In this document: positions 1 through 8,853 of the stretch, one piece after another
How positions within the stretch are numbered: position 1 is the stretch's first letter
Layout of the letters: each line of letters begins with the position of its first letter
Assembly (NCBI RefSeq): GCF_016482785.1
Contig: NZ_JAEMXM010000001.1
Span: forward strand, 1 to 64,000
DNA length: 64,000 nt
Origin: Paenibacillus alkalitolerans
GTDB taxonomy: Bacteria > Bacillota > Bacilli > Paenibacillales > YIM-B00363
Reading direction: 5' to 3'
The notes under the pieces: generated by a model
Told to the model about the DNA's origin: nothing
The model's input: only the letters and a program-made list of their open reading frames with translations
Database searches by the model: none
Translations under genes and position numbers: made by a program

Positions 1-73
1 GTAAAACCGCTGCGCTCGAAAGTTGAGCTTGTGACTCCATGCAATTCGGACGGAGCGCCGGGGAATTTGACAT
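1..73 (-). CDS. partial gene, N-terminus only, divergent from the TetR regulator
   Basis: An ATG at 73-71 on the minus strand is preceded by a GGGAGG ribosome binding site about 7 bases upstream. The frame stays open to the window edge, giving about 24 residues beginning MSNSPALRPN. That is too little to assign a family. It is transcribed away from the TetR gene and a perfect short inverted repeat lies just upstream, so it is the obvious candidate target of that regulator (inference). Confidence 0.5.
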   Translation of the reverse strand, partial: MSNSPALRPNCMESQAQLSSAAVL

Positions 74-93
74 TGAAAAACCTCCCTTAATTG

Positions 94-105
94 TACCGAA
101 CGGTA
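94..105. promoter_or_regulatory. palindromic operator candidate TACCG-AA-CGGTA
   Basis: This is a perfect inverted repeat with 5-bp arms TACCG/CGGTA around a 2-bp centre, lying between two divergent genes one of which encodes a TetR protein. TetR proteins usually bind such sites in their own divergent promoters. Assignment to this TetR is inference from position. Confidence 0.55.
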
Positions 106-222
106 TGTTATTTTAAATCCAATTAACTCATGAAAAATCAGGAATGTCAACACAACATTGACCTATATGAAATGTTTCGATATCATATTTATGTACTAAA
201 AGGTATTTTATCGGGAGGCGTT

Positions 223-834
223 ATGGCTAGAATTCGCGAATTCGATGAACAAAAGGCATTAACAGAGGCTATGCATGTTTTTTGGGAAAAAGGGTACGAG
301 GCTACTTCACTAAGTGACTTAACATCTCGCATGAGGATTCAGAAACCTAGTTTATATGCTGCATACGGCGACAAATTGTCTTTGTTTGAATCGGCTCTTC
401 GAAATTATAACCAATTACATGCTAAATCCGTTCGCTTGAAGCTAAACAAAATTACGAGTGTCAAGACTGCTTTCAGGCTCCTGTTTCTGGAAGGGGCGTT
501 CCCTAACGGAACGCATGAGCGAAATGGCTGCTTCTGCATTAATACAATGGTGGAGCTGGCTCCGCACGACGCGAAGTTTGAAATTTTGACACGAGAGCAT
601 CAACAATATTTGGCGGCGATATTTGAAGATACGCTTGAACGGGGTGTAACCTCCGGAGAGATCGATGGATCGGTCAACTGCCGGGCAATAGCTCAGTCCC
701 TTGTGGTAGCTTTCATCGGAATAACCGTATTGAAGAAATCAAATCCTAATCGGGAATGGATCGATAATTGCATCGACTCAGCGCTGTCGTTACTCACAGC
801 GCCCCCACGTACAGAACCTGAAGCGGCAGATTAA
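223..834 (+). CDS. TetR/AcrR family transcriptional regulator
   Basis: The protein has 203 residues from the ATG at 223, chosen because GGGAGG lies at 213-218; an upstream in-frame ATG at 130 has no such site. The N-terminal helix-turn-helix runs over about residues 10-55 (EKGYEATSLSDLTSRM, then KPSLYAAYGDK), typical of TetR proteins. The remaining 140 residues form the helical ligand-binding and dimerisation domain, which contains the cysteine pair GCFCIN seen in a common subgroup. It probably represses itself and the divergent gene through the palindrome at 94-105. The inducer cannot be read from the sequence. Confidence 0.88.
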   Translation: MARIREFDEQKALTEAMHVFWEKGYEATSLSDLTSRMRIQKPSLYAAYGDKLSLFESALRNYNQLHAKSVRLKLNKITSVKTAFRLLFLEGAFPNGTHERNGCFCINTMVELAPHDAKFEILTREHQQYLAAIFEDTLERGVTSGEIDGSVNCRAIAQSLVVAFIGITVLKKSNPNREWIDNCIDSALSLLTAPPRTEPEAAD

Positions 835-838
835 ATGA

Positions 839-880
839 AAGGAACACAGTTCATATTTGATCTGTGTTCCTTTGTTTTTA
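839..880 (+). terminator. Rho-independent terminator of the TetR gene
   Basis: The arms GGAACACAG (841-849) and CTGTGTTCC (862-870) are perfect, with a 12-base loop, and are followed by TTTGTTTTT. It begins just after the TetR stop codon. Confidence 0.85.
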
Positions 881-1365
881 TAAATGTGTAATTTCTTTGA
901 CGTGATCCAATAAACCACTAAACCTCTGTACAGAAAACATCCAACTATTGCTGCCCGTTCGTAGCTGTCAGTCTAATTCTTTATTTATCAGTCTATATAG
1001 TACTTTATTTTCTTTGAACAGGTGTAGTAACTTCCATTTTACACGAATCTATTCATGGGCTACTTGTTTTTTTTAGCTGTCGCACTTCATATTACAATCC
1101 ATGCGGAAAAATTTGCCAAACTGTTTAGTTGCTTGGAGCGTGTATAAGAAGAGAAGCTTACTACAAGCACGAATAATATTAAACAATGTAACCCCCAACT
1201 TCTCAATATGGTTCATCATATGTGTTGATGAAAATAACTATTATGTTAATTTAATACCCATAAATTTCTTGTGACGTTATTATATTTGCTCTTTACTACT
1301 GCAATTAATCTGCTTTAAAGCGTTTTCCAGTCAAAAAGTCCGTTTTCAACATTTTAAAAATAACA
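881..1365. other. AT-rich intergenic stretch, nothing recognised
   Basis: I see no open frame with a ribosome binding site and no structured RNA signature in this stretch. It is clearly more AT-rich than the flanking genes and precedes the promoter region of the sugar ABC operon. Confidence 0.5.
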
Positions 1366-1394
1366 TTGAAATTAATTATAGTTGGTGGTATAAA
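1366..1394 (+). promoter_or_regulatory. candidate sigma-A promoter for the sugar ABC operon
   Basis: TTGAAA at 1366-1371 and TATAAA at 1389-1394 are separated by 17 bp. The start site would lie near 1401, leaving a leader of about 200 nt before the solute-binding protein gene. The leader carries the cre-like site and the TTAATATT repeats described separately. Confidence 0.45.
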
Positions 1395-1503
1395 TAATAT
1401 TGTTAACATAAAATTATATTCCATTGAAAGGGGATAAAAGATAGGAAGCCAATACTCATTACCTGCAATTGGTGATGAAAGCAGGCATTTCCGGTTGACT
1501 ATG

Positions 1504-1517
1504 TGAAAGCGGTTTTA
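1504..1517. promoter_or_regulatory. cre-like site (CcpA catabolite repression)
   Basis: TGAAAGCGGTTTTA matches 13 of 14 positions of the cre consensus TGWAANCGNTNWCA, the exception being T for C at position 13. It lies about 95 bp upstream of a carbohydrate transporter operon, a normal place for CcpA roadblock repression. Binding is inferred. Confidence 0.5.
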
Positions 1518-1548
1518 AATTATTGTTAATTATCAAAAAGGGTTAAAG

Positions 1549-1570
1549 TTAATATTAACACTAATATTAA
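1549..1570. promoter_or_regulatory. direct repeat of TAATATTAA, possible operator
   Basis: TAATATTAA occurs at 1550-1558 and again at 1562-1570; the first copy is part of the palindrome TTAATATTAA. The core TTAATATT recurs twice (5926-5933 and 5980-5987) in the divergent region between the local winged-helix regulator and the arabinanase gene. A shared operator for that regulator is inferred. Confidence 0.35.
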
Positions 1571-1609
1571 ACAGGGAACCCAATACTTACTATTGTAGGG
1601 GGAAAAGCA

Positions 1610-3010
1610 ATGAAAAGATCTTTAATTTTGCTTGTTGTAACCGCATTCATACTGAGTATGATATTGTCCGCTTGCGGCGGGTCCGGTAACTCCAACGGCA
1701 ATGGAGAACAAGCCGGCGAATCTTCGACTAACCAGCCAAACGCCGATAAACCGAAGGACAAGGTGACAATCAACCTGGTGGCATTCGCTCAACCGCATGA
1801 GCAGAAGATGTATACCCAGTTGATCAAGAAGTATCAGGAGAAATATCCTCACGTTAAGGTAAATTACATTACGACACCTCCTGCAGATTACGCAACAAAG
1901 CTGCAGGCGTTGATCGCAGGCGGCCAGACGCCGGACGTATTCTACGCTTCACCGGAGAATGTCAGCTTCATGGTTGACACCAACCAGCTGCTTGACCTGA
2001 CGCCTTATATTGAGAAAACGGACATTTTCAACGTCGACAATATTTGGCAGAAGGGCTTCTCGAAGTATACGCGTGACGGCAGAACGTACGCGCTGCCGAA
2101 GGATGTTGGACCATTCGCATACGCTTACAACAAAACCTTGTTTGAAAAGGCCGGCATCCCGACTCCGGACCCGAAAACCCCGCTCTCTTGGGAAGAGTAC
2201 ATCTCGATCGCCAAAAAGCTGACTCTTGACGATAAGGGCAATAACGCGGAAAGCCCGGATTTCAACCCGAAGAAAATCAAACAATACGGCGCGGGCTTCT
2301 GGTGGCACGAGCCGGCTGTATGGGGCAACGGCGCGGATTACATCAACGAAGACGGCACGAAGGTGACGATCGACGACCCGAAATTTATTGAAGCGCTGCA
2401 ATTTGTGGCCGACCTGAGAAATAAGCATCATGTCGTTCCGTCCGCGGAAGACGAGTCCGCGATGGGCGGTTATACGCGCTGGCTGAACGGTACGGTAGCC
2501 ATGTTCCCGATGGGCCCGTGGGACACTGCCGCATTTTGGGATTTGAAGTTTGATTACGACCTGATGCCTTGGCCATCCAATAACGGCACATGGGGAACGT
2601 GGCTCGGCTCCCAAGGCTTCGGCGTATCCGCGAAGACGAAAAATCCGCAGGAAGCGTTCGACCTCGCTGCATTCCTGAGCGTCGACCCGGACATCCAGCG
2701 GGAAGCGATGACGATGGGCCTGCAGGTACCGAACCTGATCGATATGGCGAAAAACGAGTACCTGAACATGACCGACAAGAAGCCGGTCAGCAAGCAAGTG
2801 TTCCTTGACGTGATCGAAACGAACGGCCATGACTGGGCGTTCGAGAAGACGTATGACCGTGAATGGTATGACCTCTTCAACTCCAGTGTAACCCAGGTAT
2901 GGGAGGGCAAGAAGACACCTGAAGCGTTCGTCAAGGAACTCCAGCCGAAAATGCAGGAGCTTGTAGACAAGTCGATTGAGAAGAAGAAGAAAGCCCAAGC
3001 GCAAAAATAA
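1610..3010 (+). CDS. extracellular sugar-binding lipoprotein (ABC transporter, family 1)
   Basis: The 466-residue protein starts at ATG 1610 after a GGGGGAAAA site. The signal peptide ends in the lipobox LSAC, with Cys22 as the lipidated residue, followed by a Gly/Ser/Asn-rich linker. The mature part is a family 1 solute-binding protein (YALPKDVGPFAYAYNKTLFEKAG and WEEYISIAKKL regions). It delivers sugar to the two permeases encoded immediately downstream. No ATPase gene is present, so a shared MsmX-type ATPase elsewhere is likely. The two GH43 arabinan enzymes in the same locus suggest arabino-oligosaccharides as ligand, like AraN (inference). Confidence 0.9.
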   Translation: MKRSLILLVVTAFILSMILSACGGSGNSNGNGEQAGESSTNQPNADKPKDKVTINLVAFAQPHEQKMYTQLIKKYQEKYPHVKVNYITTPPADYATKLQALIAGGQTPDVFYASPENVSFMVDTNQLLDLTPYIEKTDIFNVDNIWQKGFSKYTRDGRTYALPKDVGPFAYAYNKTLFEKAGIPTPDPKTPLSWEEYISIAKKLTLDDKGNNAESPDFNPKKIKQYGAGFWWHEPAVWGNGADYINEDGTKVTIDDPKFIEALQFVADLRNKHHVVPSAEDESAMGGYTRWLNGTVAMFPMGPWDTAAFWDLKFDYDLMPWPSNNGTWGTWLGSQGFGVSAKTKNPQEAFDLAAFLSVDPDIQREAMTMGLQVPNLIDMAKNEYLNMTDKKPVSKQVFLDVIETNGHDWAFEKTYDREWYDLFNSSVTQVWEGKKTPEAFVKELQPKMQELVDKSIEKKKKAQAQK

Positions 3011-3102
3011 AGGAAGCAAAGGACGTACGGGTGTGGGACACTTCCCATGCCCGGATCTTCTTTCATGGTGAGGCAACGGATACATCAAGGAGAGGTGAGA
3101 GC

Positions 3103-3987
3103 ATGCAGCTGACTGAAAAGAAGAAGGAAATGTGGGTAGCGTACCTTTTTATCCTGCCATTGCTTCTTCAGTTTGTGCTTTTTACGGTTGGCCCTATGAT
3201 TTTCTCGGGAATCATGAGCTTCACGGATTGGAATATCGTACAGAAAGCTTCATTTGTAGGCCTCGACAATTATAAAGATTTATTCCGGGATGATAAGTTC
3301 TGGAAATCCCTTTATAACACCGTCTACTATATGATCGGAATACCGATCGGGCTGATCCTGGCGATGCTTCTTGCGATTGGGCTGAACCGGCCGCTCAAGG
3401 GTTCTAAGGCGTTCCGCGTCATTTTCTATATGCCGGCGGTTTGCTCGCTGGCGGCAGTCGCCATCCTGTGGCAGTGGTTGCTTAACAAGGATTACGGTCT
3501 CGTCAATTATGTATTGAGCTGGTTCGGTATTGAAGGGCCGTCGTGGCTCGGAAGCGAGGCGTGGATCAAGGCCGGCCTCATTCTCATGATGGTCTGGAAA
3601 GGGGTCGGCGCTTCCTCGATCTTTTATCTGGCAGGTCTGCAGAACGTCCCGAAATCGCTGTATGAGGCGGCGGAAATCGACGGCGCAGGGAAGTTTGGCA
3701 TGTTCCGTCATATTACCTTCCCCTTGTTGACACCGATGACGTTCTTCCTGGTGATTACCGGGCTGATCGGCGGTTTCCAGCTGTTCGTCGAAGTCATCAT
3801 CATGGCAAGCAACGGCGGAGACGGACCGAATAACAGCGCGGTGACGCTTGTCGTGTATATGTTCCAGAAGGCCTTCAACTACTATGAAATGGGCTACGCC
3901 AGCGCCATGGCATGGGTGCTCGGCATCATCATGTTCATCATCACGTTCATCCAGTTCAAGTTCCAGGACAAATGGGTGCACGAATAA
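3103..3987 (+). CDS. sugar ABC transporter permease (first, UgpA/AraP-like)
   Basis: The protein has 294 residues from ATG 3103, which follows AAGGAGAGGTGA at 3087-3098; an upstream GTG at 3031 has no comparable site. Six transmembrane segments are visible, beginning YLFILPLLLQFVLFTVGP. The ATPase-docking EAA loop is SLYEAAEIDGAGKFGMFRHI near residues 184-205. It forms the membrane channel with the next gene product and takes substrate from the lipoprotein encoded upstream. The three genes are closely spaced and form one operon. Confidence 0.92.
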   Translation: MQLTEKKKEMWVAYLFILPLLLQFVLFTVGPMIFSGIMSFTDWNIVQKASFVGLDNYKDLFRDDKFWKSLYNTVYYMIGIPIGLILAMLLAIGLNRPLKGSKAFRVIFYMPAVCSLAAVAILWQWLLNKDYGLVNYVLSWFGIEGPSWLGSEAWIKAGLILMMVWKGVGASSIFYLAGLQNVPKSLYEAAEIDGAGKFGMFRHITFPLLTPMTFFLVITGLIGGFQLFVEVIIMASNGGDGPNNSAVTLVVYMFQKAFNYYEMGYASAMAWVLGIIMFIITFIQFKFQDKWVHE

Positions 3988-4004
3988 GCGAAGGAGGAGC
4001 CTAA

Positions 4005-4874
4005 GTGAGCGCCAATCCAAATACAATGCAAGGCCTGAGCAAAAAGGCGAGCGAAAGGTGGACGAATTTCATCGTCTATTCTCTCCTGACCCTCGGTTCT
4101 CTCGTGATCCTAATTCCGTTCTGGTGGCTGTTCATCACAACGATGAAATCACCGGCGGAAGCCTTCATCATGCCGCCTGACTGGTTTCCGAAACCAAATT
4201 TTGTGAAGTATACGGAAATTTGGGAGAAGGCTCCTTTCCTTCAAGGCATTTTTAACAGCCTGAAGGTCGCGCTTCCGGTCATCACAGTAGGCACCTTTAC
4301 GTCCTCGCTGGCGGCCTTTGCTTTTTCGAAGCTGCGCTTTCCGGGCCGCAATTTCCTGTTCCTCATGCTGCTCGCTACAATCATGATTCCGTTTCCGGTC
4401 GTCATGATCCCGCAATTCGTCATGTTCGCGGAGCTGCAATGGATCGACAGCCTGAAGCCGCTCATCATTCCGGCCATGCTCGGCAACGTGTTCATGATGT
4501 TCTTCATCCGGCAGTTTATGAACGGCATCTCGGACGAGTTCATCGAAGCCGCCAAAATAGACGGCGCCTCGCTGTTCGGCATATTCATCAAAATCATGCT
4601 GCCTATGGTCAAACCGGCCGTCGCGGCGCAGCTTATTCTATGGTTTCTCGGCATCTGGAACGATTACCTGGGGCCTCGTATTTACCTGAGCACCCCGGAG
4701 AAGAAAACGATACAGCTGATGATGGCCGACTTCAACGCTTTCTACGTGATCCAGAGCGACTATCCGCTCATCATGGCGGCCGCGTTCATCGTCATGATTC
4801 CGATCCTGATCGTCTTTCTCGTGTTCCAGCGCTATTTCGTTGAGTCACTTAATTTCACAGGGGTAAAGGGCTGA
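4005..4874 (+). CDS. sugar ABC transporter permease (second, UgpE/AraQ-like)
   Basis: The 289-residue protein starts with GTG at 4005, 6 bp after AAGGAGG. Six transmembrane segments are present. The EAA loop reads EFIEAAKIDGASLFGIFIKI, and the C-terminal FQRYFVESLNFTGVKG is the usual ending of this permease class. It begins 17 bp after the stop of the first permease. It pairs with that protein as the inner-membrane heterodimer of a CUT1 sugar importer. Confidence 0.93.
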   Translation: MSANPNTMQGLSKKASERWTNFIVYSLLTLGSLVILIPFWWLFITTMKSPAEAFIMPPDWFPKPNFVKYTEIWEKAPFLQGIFNSLKVALPVITVGTFTSSLAAFAFSKLRFPGRNFLFLMLLATIMIPFPVVMIPQFVMFAELQWIDSLKPLIIPAMLGNVFMMFFIRQFMNGISDEFIEAAKIDGASLFGIFIKIMLPMVKPAVAAQLILWFLGIWNDYLGPRIYLSTPEKKTIQLMMADFNAFYVIQSDYPLIMAAAFIVMIPILIVFLVFQRYFVESLNFTGVKG

Positions 4875-4951
4875 TAGGGATGAAGTTCAGGTCCGTCATG
4901 CCGGTTAGGCCGTTTGGGGCAAGCAGATCGTCGCTGCTTGACTTGACGAAT

Positions 4952-4985
4952 CGAAGCCCGGCGAGGATTACTCCGCCGGGGTTTC
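4952..4985. terminator. weak hairpin between convergent genes
   Basis: CCCGGCGAG and CTCCGCCGGG pair imperfectly across a short loop and are followed by a few T on the plus strand. It overlaps the stop codon of the minus-strand regulator and may end the permease transcript. The T run is short, so this is tentative. Confidence 0.35.
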
Positions 4986-5900
4986 CTCTGCCTGCCGGTA
5001 ATACAACTTGAATACGATGTCCTGGTTGTAGTTGCCAAAGCCGGAGCCGAACAGCGTAACTCCGCCGATGTGCATGGCGTTCTCATCGATACCGATCCTG
5101 AAATTCAGTTGTTTCTCCCGAATATTCAACTGGTCGAGCGAGACGACGGACACCTGATTTCCGTCTATGAACGTCCCTTGCTTGTTCACCTTGATCACCT
5201 TCAGAAGTCCGTACTGGTTGACTTCGTCCCACCACCAATCCGGCGTGTACTTCCCGCGTTTGCCGCCGAAATCGCCCGGACTTGTCCAGCTGCCGAGCTT
5301 GACGCCGTTTAGATGGAAGGAAATGTCGGAGGGCCAGTTCCGGTTGGTGAACGGGGCTTCGGATGAAATCTCCATCGATATTTCAAGCTCTTCAGGGATT
5401 TCATCGCTGAGCAAGTAATTCGGCACTTTGTATTCGACGAAGCCCTGCCCGAACCATAGAATCTTGGCGTTGAAGCGTTCCGCATCGAGGAAGCTGCGCG
5501 GTTCGTCGAACTCGCCGATCACCTTCTCCGTGGAGGCCAATCCACAGGTAGGCTCGATTTGGAAATCGGTGTAATGCCCGACGGATACAATGGTTTGGTG
5601 ATAGTCGCGGGCAGGCGGCATACCGCCCTTGCGCGGAAAATCAATGGTGATCTGCTCGGCGACGAGCGTACATACCTTGTGATTGCCGCCCTTGCCTGAG
5701 ATTTTCGTTGCTTGGATAATGCCGGCCTTCTCCAGTTTCTTGACGTGCATAGTCATAATCGCACTGCTTAAATTCAGGGCTTGGGCAAGTTCTTTGATGT
5801 TCATGTCCTGCTTGGCCAGAAGATTGATGACTTGCAAACGTACGCTGCTCGACATCGCTTCATAGATGGGCAGCGAGAGAGGGGTCGTATCGATTTTCAT
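4968..5900 (-). CDS. winged-helix (ArsR-like) regulator of the arabinan locus
   Basis: The protein has 310 residues; its ATG at 5900 follows GGAG. Residues 12-85 form a winged helix-turn-helix (SSSVRLQVINLLAKQDMNIK, then ALNLSSAIMTMHVKKLEKAG). The C-terminal 220 residues are an uncharacterised beta-rich region and a plausible ligand domain. It is divergent from the GH43 arabinanase gene and convergent with the transporter operon. The TTAATATT boxes in both promoter regions make it the likely local regulator. Whether it represses or activates is not visible. Confidence 0.82.
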   Translation of the reverse strand: MKIDTTPLSLPIYEAMSSSVRLQVINLLAKQDMNIKELAQALNLSSAIMTMHVKKLEKAGIIQATKISGKGGNHKVCTLVAEQITIDFPRKGGMPPARDYHQTIVSVGHYTDFQIEPTCGLASTEKVIGEFDEPRSFLDAERFNAKILWFGQGFVEYKVPNYLLSDEIPEELEISMEISSEAPFTNRNWPSDISFHLNGVKLGSWTSPGDFGGKRGKYTPDWWWDEVNQYGLLKVIKVNKQGTFIDGNQVSVVSLDQLNIREKQLNFRIGIDENAMHIGGVTLFGSGFGNYNQDIVFKLYYRQAEETPAE

Positions 5901-5925
5901 TATTTCTTCTCCTGACTTGGTGAAA

Positions 5926-5987
5926 TTAATATTCTTATAAACAATATACGTACTTTATTAATGAGTTACAAGGCAGATGTTAATATT
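5926..5987. promoter_or_regulatory. divergent promoter region with two TTAATATT boxes
   Basis: TTAATATT occurs at 5926-5933 and 5980-5987, 54 bp apart on the same strand, between the regulator start (5900) and the arabinanase start (6003). The same octamer lies in the transporter leader at 1549-1556. Operator function for the winged-helix regulator is inferred. Confidence 0.35.
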
Positions 5988-6002
5988 GACGGGGGGATTG
6001 CT

Positions 6003-7472
6003 GTGAATAATCGTTTGCGTGCCGTAATCGTTCTGCTAGCGGTCATATTGCCGGTCGTTGGCTGTGCCGACGGTCGCCCGGCGGAGGGTGGTGACGGGAT
6101 AACCGAACCCCCTGTTTTTGAAGACGTTACGGTCCATGATCCTTCGGTCGTGAAGGTTGACGATACTTATTATGTTTTCGGGTCACATTTGGCATCGGCG
6201 AAATCAACCGACCTGAAGGCGTGGACTCAGGTATCGTCAGACGTCAGGGTTGGTAACGTGCTTATCCCTGATCCGTATATGGAGCTAAAGGAAACGTTCG
6301 AATGGGCGGAGACGGGGACGCTGTGGGCGGCGGATGTCATCCAGCTGAAGGACGGCAAGTTCTATATGTATTACAATGCGTGCCGGGGTGACTCCCCGAG
6401 GTCGGCGCTTGGTGTAGCGGTCGCGGACGGGGTGGAAGGACCCTACAAGGATCTTGGAATTGTGTTGAAGTCCGGTATGGACATGACCGAGCCGCTTGAG
6501 GACGGCAGCTATTACGATGCGACCATCCATCCGAACACGGTCGATCCGGACGTATTCTACGACAAGGACGGGAATCTTTGGATGGTGTACGGCTCTTATT
6601 CGGGCGGTATATATATCCTGAAGATGGATCCCGAATCGGGAAAGCCGGTACCGGGACAAGGATACGGGAAGAAACTGCTCGGGGGCAATCATGCCCGAAT
6701 CGAAGGGCCTTTCATGCTGTACAGTCCGGAAACGAAGTACTACTATTTGTTCCTCTCCTACGGTGGGCTTGACGCTAACGGAGGATACAACTTCAGGGTC
6801 GCACGTTCGAAAAATCCGGACGGTCCGTTCGTCGATACGGAAGGAAACGATATGGTTGGCGCAATGGGAGCGCCCGGTACATTGTTCGACGACCGCTCCA
6901 TTGAGACTTACGGCGCCAAATTGATGGGAAATTTTCAATGGATCGGCAACGACGGAGAGGAAGGCGGCGGTTACGTCTCCCCGGGCCACAATTCCGCTTA
7001 TTATGACGAGGAAAGCGGCAAGTATTACCTCATATTTCACACCCGGTTTCCGAATATGGGCGAAACGCACAATGTTCGTGTCCATCAAATGTTTTTGAAC
7101 GAGGACGGCTGGCCGGTCGCGGCTCCGTACCGTTATGCCGGCGAAACGATCGGGAAGTACGGCAAGAAGGACGTCGTTGGTGAATATAGGCTGGTTAATC
7201 ATGATAAGGACATATCGGCCGACATTAAACCGTCCGCTGCGGTTACGCTGGAAAGCGACGGCAGGATCACGGGAGCGTTCGCGGGCACGTGGAAGCTTTC
7301 GGACGGTAACAAGGCGGTAGTTACGCTGGACGGAATCGCTTACACAGGTGTCTTCGTCCGCCAGTGGGATGAGTCTGCGCAGACGGAGACTATGGCGTTT
7401 ACCGCGTTGTCGGAGGGTGGAACGGCGGTCTGGGGCAGCCGTGTCTCCGACCGCAAGGAGCAGACAAACTAA
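6003..7472 (+). CDS. secreted lipoprotein GH43 endo-1,5-alpha-L-arabinanase
   Basis: GTG at 6003 is preferred because GGGGGG lies at 5991-5996 and because it puts a signal peptide at the N-terminus with lipobox VVGC (Cys21). The 489-residue protein has the five-bladed GH43 fold: the catalytic-base region VHDPSVVKVDD (Asp46), then NTVDPDVFYDKDGNLWMVYG, RIEGPFMLY and SPGHNSAYYDEESGKYYLIF. The last 90 residues (GEYRLVNHDKDI to VWGSRVSD) match the C-terminal beta domain found in Abn2-type arabinanases. It would cut arabinan at the cell surface into oligosaccharides for the upstream importer. Confidence 0.85.
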   Translation: MNNRLRAVIVLLAVILPVVGCADGRPAEGGDGITEPPVFEDVTVHDPSVVKVDDTYYVFGSHLASAKSTDLKAWTQVSSDVRVGNVLIPDPYMELKETFEWAETGTLWAADVIQLKDGKFYMYYNACRGDSPRSALGVAVADGVEGPYKDLGIVLKSGMDMTEPLEDGSYYDATIHPNTVDPDVFYDKDGNLWMVYGSYSGGIYILKMDPESGKPVPGQGYGKKLLGGNHARIEGPFMLYSPETKYYYLFLSYGGLDANGGYNFRVARSKNPDGPFVDTEGNDMVGAMGAPGTLFDDRSIETYGAKLMGNFQWIGNDGEEGGGYVSPGHNSAYYDEESGKYYLIFHTRFPNMGETHNVRVHQMFLNEDGWPVAAPYRYAGETIGKYGKKDVVGEYRLVNHDKDISADIKPSAAVTLESDGRITGAFAGTWKLSDGNKAVVTLDGIAYTGVFVRQWDESAQTETMAFTALSEGGTAVWGSRVSDRKEQTN

Positions 7473-7503
7473 TACAGCTATGAGGGACAAGGAGAATGCA
7501 ACC

Positions 7504-8457
7504 ATGAATACGAATCAAAGCGCATATCGCAAAGCGGGAATGATCATCGAACAGCGGGCGGACCCTTGGGTATACCGCCATCATGACGGCTTTTATTACT
7601 TCACGGCGTCCGTACCGGAATACGACCGTGTCGAAGTCAGGAGGGCGGAGACCATACGGGGACTCGCGGAAGCGGAAGCCAAGGTGGTGTGGCGCAAATA
7701 CGACACCGGGCCGCTCAGCGCAAACATTTGGGCACCGGAGATTCATTATATGGACGGCAAATGGTACATCTATTTCGCCGCCGCCCACACGTCGGAGACA
7801 CTGGACGGTCTGTTCGATCACCGCATGTACGTGCTGGAGAACGAGTCCGCAAATCCGCTCGAAGGCGAGTGGACGGAGAAGGGACAGCTCCGTACGGAGT
7901 GGGAGTCGTTCTCGCTGGACGCCACCCGGTTCGAGCACAAGGGCACGCACTACCTCGTATGGGCCCAGCGAGACCCCGCGATACCGGGCAATTCGAACCT
8001 GTATATCGCCCCGCTGGCCAACGGCTGGACGCTTGGGGGGAAGCAGGTCATGCTGAGCAGGCCGGAGTACGAGTGGGAGAAGATCGGCTTCCTTGTGAAC
8101 GAAGGCGCCGCCGTGATCAAGAAGAACGGGAGAATTTTCATCAGCTATTCTGCAAGCGCGACCGATTCCAATTACTGCATGGGGCTGCTGTGGGCGGATG
8201 AAGACGCCGACCTGATGGACCCGGCGTCCTGGAGAAAATCGCGGACGCCGGTGCTGACGACCGACGAGGAAGCGGGACAATACGGTCCGGGCCATAACAG
8301 CTTCACAGTGTCCGAGGACGGCACGGAAGATGTGATGGTTTATCATGCGCGCACGTACAAACAGATCGTCGGTGATCCGCTGTACGATCCGAATCGCCAT
8401 ACTTGGATCAAGCCGATCCGCTGGCTTCCTGACGGAACGCCGGACTTTCGCGGTTAG
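7504..8457 (+). CDS. GH43 alpha-L-arabinofuranosidase, intracellular
   Basis: The protein has 317 residues from ATG 7504, which follows AAGGAG at 7489-7494; upstream codons in the same frame overlap the preceding gene. It has no signal peptide. GH43 landmarks are ADPWVYRHHDGFYYFTASVP (base Asp), NIWAPEIHYMDGKWYIYFAA, a central SLDATRFEHKGTHYLVWAQ and GPGHNSFTVSEDG. It lies 31 bp after the arabinanase and is probably co-transcribed with it. It would release arabinose from imported oligosaccharides. The exact linkage specificity is unknown. Confidence 0.82.
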   Translation: MNTNQSAYRKAGMIIEQRADPWVYRHHDGFYYFTASVPEYDRVEVRRAETIRGLAEAEAKVVWRKYDTGPLSANIWAPEIHYMDGKWYIYFAAAHTSETLDGLFDHRMYVLENESANPLEGEWTEKGQLRTEWESFSLDATRFEHKGTHYLVWAQRDPAIPGNSNLYIAPLANGWTLGGKQVMLSRPEYEWEKIGFLVNEGAAVIKKNGRIFISYSASATDSNYCMGLLWADEDADLMDPASWRKSRTPVLTTDEEAGQYGPGHNSFTVSEDGTEDVMVYHARTYKQIVGDPLYDPNRHTWIKPIRWLPDGTPDFRG

Positions 8458-8600
8458 GAGGCGACGGGGGAGGGAAGAGAGAAGGCGGATTCGGTAACGT
8501 CGCATCAATGCCCATCTCTGTCCTTGATGTATACGACGTCACGCGATACTCGCGATAGAGCGAAGCTGTGGGAATCATTACCGCAGGCTCCGATACGATC

Positions 8601-8640
8601 GTCAAGAAAAGCCCGGCGCGCTTGCCGGGCTTTTCTTGAC
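8601..8640. terminator. strong bidirectional terminator hairpin
   Basis: Perfect 17-bp arms (8601-8617 and 8624-8640) flank a 6-base loop. The arms contain AAGAAAAGCCCGGC and its complement, so a U-rich tract follows the GC stem in either direction. It closes the arabinan gene pair. The rest of the 8458-8853 gap shows no gene. Confidence 0.85.
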
Positions 8641-8853
8641 GTAAATCTCCTCGAACACGGTTAGTGTCGGACATGTGACAGTATTGTCTTCAGTTGCAAC
8701 CGCGTTTATGGAAGTGAAACTGAAGCATTAGCACTAGATATGATTAGGGAACGATTGAAATCCCATATGTGATATAAAGTAAACAGATTCTTATTGCGGA
8801 TTGCTTAATATTCAAAGTAAAATGATGGAATATCATAGAGTGGAGGGATAGGA

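Noticed and set aside
130-222. Upstream start of the first TetR gene at 130
   Set aside because: No ribosome binding site, and the added 31 residues precede the normal start of TetR proteins; GGGAGG is placed correctly for 223.
1949-3088. Long open frame (379 codons) on the minus strand over the sugar-binding lipoprotein gene
   Set aside because: It is the antisense shadow of a well-supported gene, has Arg/His/Val-rich composition and no recognisable domain or ribosome binding site.
6285-7505. 406-codon minus-strand frame over the GH43 arabinanase gene
   Set aside because: Shadow of the real gene; no motif, biased composition, no start signal.
7399-8508. 369-codon minus-strand frame over the second GH43 gene
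   Set aside because: Shadow frame caused by high third-position GC; no domain.
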